From contig DAISYG010000086.1 in the NCBI GenBank assembly GCA_036825435.1, forward strand, positions 1 to 7,330: 7,330 nucleotides of DNA, given 5' to 3'. The stretch comes from UBA931 sp036825435 (GTDB taxonomy: Bacteria > Pseudomonadota > Gammaproteobacteria > Burkholderiales > Casimicrobiaceae). A program made the position numbers and the translations under genes. The notes under the pieces are model-generated. The model was not told the origin of the DNA, searched no databases, and worked only from the letters and a program-made list of their open reading frames with translations. Shown piece by piece: positions 1-5,137 of the stretch (position 1 is the stretch's first letter; every line of letters starts with the position of its first letter).

Positions 1-56
1 GGAACTACTTCGAGTCTTGTGGTTATGTATAGAGATAAATCAAAAACGCTCTAATG

Positions 57-494
57 TCAGTTGCGATAAAGCTTGTTGTCCACAACACGGACACGATCGC
101 CGACACGAAGCTCTTGTTGTTCGGCAACTTGGTTGACCATCAGATCGGCACCTGAGTCAAGACGTACAGTGATTTCAATCCGATCTTTTTCGATCGAACG
201 CTGCACACTGTCGCCCGCAACGGCACCGGCAACCGCACCCGCAATCGTGAAGATCGTTTTACCTGTGCCCCCTCCCAATTGGTGACCGACAAGACCACCC
301 GCTGCGCCACCAAGTACTGTGCCCAATGAAATCGGGCTGGTGCTGTTGGCTTTCAGGTAAACCATGTTGGTGACTGTTCCGTATTCGACGCGCGTGGTTC
401 CGCCGCCATAAGTGCTGCCCGTGCTGGAATATGTCGCGCAACCGGACAGTGCCAAAACCAATATTGAGCAAAATGCAATTAATGTTTTTTTCAT
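57..494 (-). CDS. Glycine-zipper outer-membrane lipoprotein (SlyB / 17 kDa antigen-like)
   Basis: A 145-aa predicted lipoprotein. Residues 1-18 form a signal peptide with a KK n-region, a hydrophobic stretch and lipobox LSGC, so Cys19 should be lipidated. The next residue is Ala rather than Asp, which predicts sorting to the outer membrane. A Ser/Thr/Gly-rich spacer follows. Residues about 56-95 are a glycine zipper (repeated GxxxG, e.g. GGAAGGLVG and AGAVAGAVAG) as in the glycine-zipper 2TM domain of SlyB/PcP-type lipoproteins. The C-terminus (about 105-140) is a small beta-rich part with a VGDRVRVV motif, also typical of the family. The start is supported by GGAGG at 501-505, six bases before the ATG. 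Family members are linked to envelope integrity, but the exact role is unknown. The gene lies 97 bases downstream of the EEP-family gene on the same strand, probably with its own promoter. No clear terminator is seen in positions 1-56. Confidence 0.9.
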   Translation of the reverse strand: MKKTLIAFCSILVLALSGCATYSSTGSTYGGGTTRVEYGTVTNMVYLKANSTSPISLGTVLGGAAGGLVGHQLGGGTGKTIFTIAGAVAGAVAGDSVQRSIEKDRIEITVRLDSGADLMVNQVAEQQELRVGDRVRVVDNKLYRN

Positions 495-500
495 GTTATG

Positions 501-540
501 CCTCCGTTGAATGGATAGCCTGATTATGTGGAATCCACAT
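501..540 (-). promoter_or_regulatory. Leader of the lipoprotein gene with a 15-bp inverted repeat
   Basis: The stretch contains the ribosome binding site GGAGG (501-505, minus strand). Further upstream is a perfect inverted repeat, ATGTGGA-A-TCCACAT (526-540), with 7-bp arms and a 1-base centre. A TATCAT hexamer (minus strand, 546-551) just upstream of the repeat could be a -10 box, and CTGACA about 19 bases before it a poor -35. If so, the repeat would sit near the transcription start, where a repressor could bind. This is inference from position and symmetry only. Confidence 0.35.
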
Positions 541-591
541 GAAATATGATACGTGTTTACTGCAACAGTTTGTCAGGCAGGCAACACATCT

Positions 592-1359
592 TCAATGTGT
601 TTGCTGAGTTTTTTTGGCATCCAATTCGAGATCAGCTGCCAACGCAGCGTGGTCGGACATCCGCGTTGCGCGCGGACCATAGCAAATTCGTGCGTCGCGC
701 ACTTGCAAACCACGCACATAAATACGATCAAGCGGCAACAGAGGAAAAAACGATGGGAAAGTCCGCGCTGGTGCGCCCTTTCTCGTTACAAAAACGTCGG
801 TCGCATTGAGTGCGCGGCTCAGATAATCGTGCCCTTTTTTGTTCCAGTCGTTGAAATCACCGGCGATCAGCAACGGTTCATCGTCGGGAATAATATCGTG
901 GATGTGCGCGATGACTGTCGCCAATTGTTTTCTACGCCAATGTTCAAACAAACCGAGATGAACATTCAAACAATGCAAACGTGGCAATAGCGGATGCACG
1001 TTCAAAACACAATAGAGAAATCCGCGCTGCTCCAACCAATGCGCGGAAATATCAGTGTTTTGCTGGTACAGAATCGGATAACGCGACAACAGTGCATTGC
1101 CGTGATGACCGTATTTGGTGTCGGCATTGCGTCCGTACGCGGAATACCAGTAGTGATCGGCGAGAAAAACATATTGCGGCAATTCATTCGGCAATACGAC
1201 ACGTTTATTCGTGTTTTTACCCGCGCCGCGCACTTCTTGCAGGAACACAATATCCGCACCCAAGCTGTGAAGTTGGGAACGCATGGTGTACAACTGCGGC
1301 CGCCGCCGTAGCTGCGAAACACCTTTGTGGATATTGTATGTGGCTACTGATAAACGCAT
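592..1359 (-). CDS. Endonuclease/exonuclease/phosphatase (EEP) family protein
   Basis: A 255-aa metal-dependent hydrolase of the EEP fold (the exonuclease III / DNase I / phosphodiesterase superfamily). The conserved active-site motifs are present in order: YNIHKG (Asn9), LQEV (Glu42), the substrate/metal loop YGHHGNALLSR (83-93), NVHLGL (His134), GDFND (Asp168, Asn170) and SDHAAL (Asp236, His237). No signal peptide or membrane segment is visible, so it is probably cytoplasmic. The superfamily cleaves phosphodiesters in nucleic acids, phospholipids or inositol phosphates, and the substrate cannot be told from these motifs. A GTG three codons upstream (1366-1368) is possible, but the ATG at 1357-1359 has AGGTGA five bases before it and places the first beta strand at the N-terminus, as is usual. 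The gene follows the polyphosphate kinase gene by 109 bases on the same strand, and no convincing terminator is seen between them. E. coli YbhP is a comparable small member. Confidence 0.88.
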   Translation of the reverse strand: MRLSVATYNIHKGVSQLRRRPQLYTMRSQLHSLGADIVFLQEVRGAGKNTNKRVVLPNELPQYVFLADHYWYSAYGRNADTKYGHHGNALLSRYPILYQQNTDISAHWLEQRGFLYCVLNVHPLLPRLHCLNVHLGLFEHWRRKQLATVIAHIHDIIPDDEPLLIAGDFNDWNKKGHDYLSRALNATDVFVTRKGAPARTFPSFFPLLPLDRIYVRGLQVRDARICYGPRATRMSDHAALAADLELDAKKTQQTH

Positions 1360-1468
1360 GTTTTTCACCTGACCAGAGCGTATATGGCGCTAAAAATACG
1401 TTTTGCAATAGTCAAAACGCGCCATGACGCTTTGCCGCTATTCTACGCCAACGCAGTGCAACGTTGCG

Positions 1469-2395
1469 TCACTTCTCTTTTTTCAGGATTTGATGGGCGT
1501 TTCTCAGCATTTTTTTCTGCTCATCGGAAACTTCCGGGTATTGCGGATTGAGTGTCACCATCGTGTCGATGATCGCCATCGCCACCAACGAACGCATATA
1601 CCATTTGCGATCTGCCGGAATCACATACCACGGCGCCCATGGCTTTGCCGTCGCCCGAATCGCATCTTCATACGCTTTCATGTATTGCGTCCAGAACGAC
1701 CGTTCTTCAATGTCGCTTTCCGAAAACTTCCAATTTTTATCCTCTTCCTTGATCCTCTTCAAAAAGCGCCCTTTCTGCTCACTTTTTGACATATGAAGAT
1801 AAAACTTGAGAACGACCACACCGTTATTGGTCAGATGTTTTTCAAAGGCGTTTATGTCCTCGTAACGTTCCTGCCAGATTTTCTTGGTGACGCGCTCGGG
1901 AGGCAAATGTTGCGCCTGAAGAAATTCAGGGTGAACACGTTGCGCCAGAACATCTTCATAATGCGAACGGTTGAAGATCACAATCTTGCCCGCCTCCGGC
2001 ACCCGCTTTGCACAGCGCCACAGAAAGGTATGCGTGCGCTCTTTGTCCGACGGCTTTTTGAATGAGACGACATCACAGCCTTGCGGGTTGATACCCGACA
2101 TCACATGTTTGATGGTGCCGTCCTTCCCGGCGGCATCCATCGCCTGAAGCACGATCAGCAGTGAATAGGTTTTCTGCGCATACAATTTATCCTGCAACAC
2201 CGACATTTCCTGGCTGGCAAAATCCAGAAACGAGCGAGCGCGCCAGCGTGCCGCCTCCTTGGAACTGGGAAGGTGAACGACATCATTGGTCGGAATTTCC
2301 TTGAGCCTGAAATTTTTCCCGTCGTCGACCCGATAACGCCGAGCGAACGCTTTGCCGGCTTCCAGGATTTCCTCATTCGAAAAAAACGCTTTCAT
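1469..2395 (-). CDS. ppk2: Polyphosphate kinase 2 family (polyphosphate:nucleotide phosphotransferase)
   Basis: A 308-aa protein of the PPK2 family, P-loop kinases that move phosphate between polyphosphate and nucleotides. The Walker A motif is MDAAGKDG (residues 86-93), and Walker B with the lid-proximal motif is IVIFNRSHYEDVL (138-150). Between them the segment SGINPQGCDVVSFKKP (100-115) is highly characteristic. The C-terminal half contains WYVIPADRKWYMR, also typical. The FNRSHYED version of Walker B, rather than FDRSWYNR, resembles the PPK2-related group often called class III. Members of that group phosphorylate AMP and ADP using polyphosphate, so nucleotide salvage or regeneration is the likely role. 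Class assignment from motifs is tentative. The protein is soluble, with no signal peptide. The start is supported by AAGGAG at 2401-2406, five bases before the ATG. It is the first gene of the leftward group and diverges from ilvE. No clear terminator is seen after its stop. Confidence 0.93.
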   Translation of the reverse strand: MKAFFSNEEILEAGKAFARRYRVDDGKNFRLKEIPTNDVVHLPSSKEAARWRARSFLDFASQEMSVLQDKLYAQKTYSLLIVLQAMDAAGKDGTIKHVMSGINPQGCDVVSFKKPSDKERTHTFLWRCAKRVPEAGKIVIFNRSHYEDVLAQRVHPEFLQAQHLPPERVTKKIWQERYEDINAFEKHLTNNGVVVLKFYLHMSKSEQKGRFLKRIKEEDKNWKFSESDIEERSFWTQYMKAYEDAIRATAKPWAPWYVIPADRKWYMRSLVAMAIIDTMVTLNPQYPEVSDEQKKMLRNAHQILKKEK

Positions 2396-2504
2396 CGTTT
2401 CTCCTTAAAATATAGTGGCGGTGTGGGTAAAACGCGAACCAAGTCCACAGCACGCAATTTTCAAGTGTAGCGGATATCGGAATCGTCTTTGTCACACGGT
2501 TTAG
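2396..2504. other. Divergent intergenic region, ppk2 side
   Basis: This is the part of the 340-bp ppk2/ilvE intergenic region that lies left of palindromic element A. It holds the ppk2 Shine-Dalgarno site (AAGGAG, minus strand, 2401-2406). I found no well-spaced -35/-10 pair for ppk2 and no ORF with coding character. The last four bases (TTAG, 2501-2504) are the left flank of element A and are repeated at 2647-2650. Confidence 0.5.
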
Positions 2505-2646
2505 GGAAACACTGATTTCTTACTGCGCACGCACAAAACAGCGTTGGAATTCCCCTCAAAATGCTCATTTACTACCAAGCAAACTGCGCTTTTTCGTCGA
2601 ATTCCGCCTTGTCTTGCCCGCGCTCGCGACATGAATCAGCGCTTCC
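2505..2646 (+). repeat. Palindromic MITE-like element, copy A (142 bp)
   Basis: A non-coding 142-bp element, also present at 3869-4010 and, inverted, at 7203-7330. Its ends are inverted repeats: GGAAACACTGATTT at the left pairs with GAATCAGCGCTTCC at the right (11 Watson-Crick pairs plus one G-T of 14). The whole element is an imperfect palindrome about its midpoint: GGAATTC (element positions 42-48) faces GAATTCC (95-101), AAAA faces TTTT, and a central TTTAC/G(C)AAA stem closes a 6-nt loop TACCAA. It is flanked by TTAG at 2501-2504 and 2647-2650, consistent with a 4-bp target duplication (3 bp, TTA, is an alternative reading). There is no transposase ORF inside, so any movement would need an enzyme supplied elsewhere. 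It lies upstream of ilvE. Confidence 0.88.
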
Positions 2647-2650
2647 TTAG

Positions 2651-2735
2651 AGACGTTCTGGACAAAAAATTCACTAAAATCATCGCGGCGCGCTTGCGCT
2701 TCCGTTAGAATAATCGCTTCACTTAAGGAGAAAAA
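2651..2735 (+). promoter_or_regulatory. ilvE leader: weak promoter candidate and RBS
   Basis: A strong Shine-Dalgarno AAGGAG (2725-2730) lies five bases before the ilvE ATG. TAGAAT at 2706-2711 matches the -10 consensus in five of six positions and would give a short leader. No good -35 lies 16-18 bases upstream of it. TAAAAT at 2675-2680 is a second -10-like hexamer, also without a partner. The promoter call is weak; the RBS is clear. The region begins directly after the right flank of element A. Confidence 0.3.
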
Positions 2736-3665
2736 ATGTCTCAAGCGATATCAGACCGCGACGGCTGGATTTGGTACGATGGCAAAATAGTTCCGTGGCG
2801 TGATGCAACCACCCACGTGCTGACGCATACGCTGCACTACGGGATGGGCGTTTTTGAGGGCGTGCGCTGCTACGAAACGGCGAATGGTCCCGCCATCTTC
2901 CGTTTGCAGGATCACACCGACCGCTTTTTCCGTTCGGCACATATTTTCGAAATGGTGCTGCCGTTTTCCAAGGAAGAAATCAACGCCGCGCAGATTGCTG
3001 CCATTCGTGACAACAAACTCCAATCCGGCTACATTCGTCCGCTGGCTTTTTACGGCTCGAACGCGCTCGGCGTTTCGGCGAAATCCAATCCGATACACGT
3101 AATCGTCGCCGCTTGGGAATGGGGCGCGTATCTGGGCGAAGACGGCATGGCGCGAGGCATTCGCGTCAAAACCAGTTCGTTCACTCGTCATCACGTCAAC
3201 GTGACGATGGTCGGCGCCAAAGCGTGCGCCAATTATTTGAACTCCATTCTCGCCAGCCAGGAAGCCACTGCCGATGGTTACGACGAAGCATTGCAACTCG
3301 ATCCCGCAGGATTCGTCGCCGAAGGTCCGGGCGAAAACGTGTTCATTGTGATCAACGGCGCGCTACACACGCCCGATCTTTCCAGCGGTGCATTGAACGG
3401 CATCACCCGCAACACCGTCATCGAACTGGCGAAAGCCGCCGGAATCGACGTTTTTGAGCGTCGCATCACGCGCGACGAAATCTATTGTGCCGATGAAGCC
3501 TTCTTCACCGGCTCCGCCGCAGAAATCACACCGATTCGCGAGTTGGATCATCGCCAGATCGGCATTGGTCGTCGCGGCCCAATCACCGAGCAATTGCAAA
3601 CACGCTTTTTTGACGTGGTGCATGGCCGTGATCCGTCTCGGAAAGATTGGCTCACTTATCTGTGA
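2736..3665 (+). CDS. ilvE: Branched-chain amino acid aminotransferase
   Basis: A 309-aa class IV PLP-dependent aminotransferase, the usual length for IlvE. It catalyses the last step of valine, leucine and isoleucine synthesis (and the first step of their breakdown), moving an amino group between glutamate and the branched-chain 2-oxo acids in the cytoplasm. Visible family marks are WYDGKIVPW near the N-terminus, HTLHYGMGVFEGVRCY (31-46), GYIRPLAFYG (98-107), the PLP Schiff-base lysine Lys162 in GAKACANY, and EGPGEN (196-201), which carries the cofactor-binding Glu196. DEALQLD just before it and FFTGSAAEITPIRELD near the C-terminus are also typical. The start codon has AAGGAG five bases upstream. 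The zinc-finger gene follows after 11 bases, so the two are almost surely cotranscribed. I see nothing broken in it. Confidence 0.97.
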   Translation: MSQAISDRDGWIWYDGKIVPWRDATTHVLTHTLHYGMGVFEGVRCYETANGPAIFRLQDHTDRFFRSAHIFEMVLPFSKEEINAAQIAAIRDNKLQSGYIRPLAFYGSNALGVSAKSNPIHVIVAAWEWGAYLGEDGMARGIRVKTSSFTRHHVNVTMVGAKACANYLNSILASQEATADGYDEALQLDPAGFVAEGPGENVFIVINGALHTPDLSSGALNGITRNTVIELAKAAGIDVFERRITRDEIYCADEAFFTGSAAEITPIRELDHRQIGIGRRGPITEQLQTRFFDVVHGRDPSRKDWLTYL

Positions 3666-3676
3666 AAGGGATTAAT

Positions 3677-3868
3677 ATGAAAGATTCTTCTGCGCAAACG
3701 TCGATGCCGCCGCCAGTTTCGTTCACACAACTGGCGTGCCCGCCCAAAAACGACGCGTTGTGGCACGAACATCCGCGCGTTTTTCTCGTACCCGATCAGG
3801 ACGGCAAAGCACGCTGCCCTTATTGCGGTAGGAAGCATCAGTTGCCGCCGGAGCACCGCGGACATTAG
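3677..3868 (+). CDS. Small CHCC-type zinc-finger protein
   Basis: A 63-aa protein with the pattern of the zf-CHCC family, which is related to the zinc-binding part of mitochondrial complex I subunit NDUFS6. The likely zinc ligands are Cys21 (LACPP), His32 (the HPRVFL motif), Cys47 and Cys50 (CPYCG). The HPRV-FL plus CPYCG signature is strongly conserved in small bacterial homologues. The molecular role is not well defined. The start at 3677 follows AAAGGG by six bases. A longer reading from upstream alternative starts would overlap ilvE and adds no conserved sequence. The gene starts 11 bases after ilvE, a neighbour pairing I associate with betaproteobacteria, where waaF often comes next. The stop codon TAG (3866-3868) is also the last three bases of the TTAG flanking palindromic element B, so the element inserted exactly at the end of this gene without changing the protein. 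Confidence 0.88.
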   Translation: MKDSSAQTSMPPPVSFTQLACPPKNDALWHEHPRVFLVPDQDGKARCPYCGRKHQLPPEHRGH

Positions 3869-4010
3869 GAACCCACTAATTCATTACTGCGCACAAGCAA
3901 TACGGCGTTGGAATCCTCCTCAAAATGCTCATTTACATCTGTGTAAACTCCGCTTTTTCGTCGAATTCCGCCTTGTCTTACTTGCGCTCGCGACATGAGT
4001 TAGCGCTTCC
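3869..4010 (+). repeat. Palindromic MITE-like element, copy B (142 bp)
   Basis: The second full copy, in the same orientation and of exactly the same length as copy A, and about 84% identical to it over the 128 bases after the left terminus. The left end GAACCCACTAATTC pairs with GAGTTAGCGCTTCC at the right. The central hairpin is TTTACA-tctg-TGTAAA. It is flanked by TTAG at 3865-3868 and 4011-4014. It fills nearly all of the 173-base gap between the zinc-finger gene and waaF. Removing the element and one TTAG leaves a 27-base gap, a normal operon spacing, so the insertion probably split an ilvE-zinc finger-waaF transcription unit. Whether the folded RNA attenuates read-through is not known. 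The left terminus may have suffered a small change, because it starts GAACC rather than GGAA unless the G of TTAG is counted. Confidence 0.88.
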
Positions 4011-4041
4011 TTAGTAATAGGCATTTTTCAAACTCACATCG

Positions 4042-5088
4042 ATGAATGAACCGCGTATTCTGATCGTAGCGCCTTCGTGGGTTGGCGACGCCGTTATCTC
4101 CGAACCGCTGATTGCGCAAATCAAGGAATTTCACGTCAACGCGGCGATCGACATTTTCGCACCACCGTGGTGTCTGCCTGTTTACCAGCGCATGCACCAC
4201 GTTCAGCGCGTGATCGAAAACCCGTTGGCGCACGGTGAAATGAATTGGACGCGCCGCAAAAATATCGCGCTTTCGTTGCAAGCAACCGCATACGATCAGG
4301 TGTTTGTGCTGCCCAACAGTTGGAAATCTGCGTTGATCCCGTATCTGGCAAAAATTCCCAAACGTACCGGCTACACTGGCGAAGCGCGTTTAGGTTTGCT
4401 CAACGACCGGCGCGCACTCGACAAAAAACAGTTCCCGCGCTTGGTCGATCGCTTTGTCGCACTCGCTCACCCGGTAGGAACACCAAAGGAACGCATCGAG
4501 GCAACAATTCCCGTTTTGATTTCCAACGCTCAGGGCCAACAACAGGCGCGCGCATCACTTAAGCTTTCTGACACTGCGCCAGTTGCCGTGTTTTGCCCGG
4601 GCGCAGAATACGGCGCCGCCAAACGCTGGCCGCCCGAATACTTCGCGGAACTGGCACAACATCTGCTCGAAGAAGGTATGCAAATCTGGCTGATCGGTTC
4701 GCCCAAAGATCAACCAGTTGCCGACGCCATCATCGCAACGCTCGGCGATACGCCACGTGTACACAATTTGGTCGGACAAACAACATTGGATACAGCGATT
4801 GACCTGATCGCTACGGCCAATATCGCCATCAGCAACGATTCGGGGCTGATGCACATCGCCGCCGCCGTCAATGTGTCATTGATCGCTCTCTTTGGTTCGT
4901 CATCACCACTCTATACACCGCCGCTCTCGCCTCACGCGCAAGTGCTGCGTATCGACTTGCCATGTAGCCCATGCTTCAAGCGCGAATGTCCACTCAAACA
5001 TTTTCGCTGCATGCGCGACCTGACGCCGGAAATTGTTTTGCGGCATGTCAGAGAACAGATGGCAGGGATCGAGCATCATTCCCAATAA
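4042..5088 (+). CDS. waaF: Lipopolysaccharide heptosyltransferase II
   Basis: A 348-aa glycosyltransferase family 9 protein, the normal length for WaaF (RfaF). It adds the second L-glycero-D-manno-heptose of the LPS inner core from ADP-heptose, on the cytoplasmic face of the inner membrane. The N-terminal domain opens with ILIVAPSWVGDAVIS (6-20, with Asp16), the signature of this subfamily. The C-terminal nucleotide-sugar domain has PGAEYGAAKRWP (186-197, with Lys194), WLIGSPKD (216-223), NLVGQTTL (242-249) and the ADP-heptose-binding stretch ISNDSGLMHIAAA (263-275), followed by LFGSSSP. A Cys cluster (308, 311, 316, 323) in CSPCFKRECP..RC is also usual in WaaF. No good Shine-Dalgarno precedes the ATG: the 27 bases between the right TTAG flank of element B and the start contain only a distant AGG. 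The start is nevertheless well placed for the family. The gene ends at a strong hairpin terminator. Confidence 0.96.
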   Translation: MNEPRILIVAPSWVGDAVISEPLIAQIKEFHVNAAIDIFAPPWCLPVYQRMHHVQRVIENPLAHGEMNWTRRKNIALSLQATAYDQVFVLPNSWKSALIPYLAKIPKRTGYTGEARLGLLNDRRALDKKQFPRLVDRFVALAHPVGTPKERIEATIPVLISNAQGQQQARASLKLSDTAPVAVFCPGAEYGAAKRWPPEYFAELAQHLLEEGMQIWLIGSPKDQPVADAIIATLGDTPRVHNLVGQTTLDTAIDLIATANIAISNDSGLMHIAAAVNVSLIALFGSSSPLYTPPLSPHAQVLRIDLPCSPCFKRECPLKHFRCMRDLTPEIVLRHVREQMAGIEHHSQ

Positions 5089-5117
5089 AAAATGCCGCTG
5101 ATTTACAGCGGCATTTT
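5089..5117. terminator. Bidirectional intrinsic terminator
   Basis: The hairpin begins immediately after the waaF stop. AAAATGCCGCTG (5089-5100) and CAGCGGCATTTT (5106-5117) form a perfect 12-bp stem with loop ATTTA. On the plus strand it ends in TTTT. On the minus strand it ends in six T (TTTTTTATT), so it is probably the stronger terminator for the convergent OmpA-domain gene, whose stop is 21 bases away. It insulates the two convergent genes. Confidence 0.93.
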
Positions 5118-5137
5118 CAAAACCAATATTATATTGT

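Noticed and set aside
553..990. 145-aa plus-strand ORF opposite the EEP gene
   Set aside because: It lies antisense to a gene with complete active-site motifs, and its translation shows no domain-like pattern.
1366..1368. GTG as the start of the EEP gene
   Set aside because: The ATG three codons downstream has AGGTGA at a proper distance; the GTG overlaps that Shine-Dalgarno and lacks one of its own.
1440..1468. Possible terminator after ppk2 (GCAACGTTGC palindrome)
   Set aside because: The stem is short and no T-run follows on the minus strand, so it does not meet the pattern of an intrinsic terminator.
2505..2646. Palindromic element as a CRISPR array or tRNA
   Set aside because: The copies are far apart and not regularly spaced, each is a single 142-bp palindrome, and there is no cloverleaf or CCA-type end.
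2751..3296. 181-aa minus-strand ORF inside ilvE
   Set aside because: It is antisense to ilvE, which has all family motifs, and has no RBS or recognisable domain.
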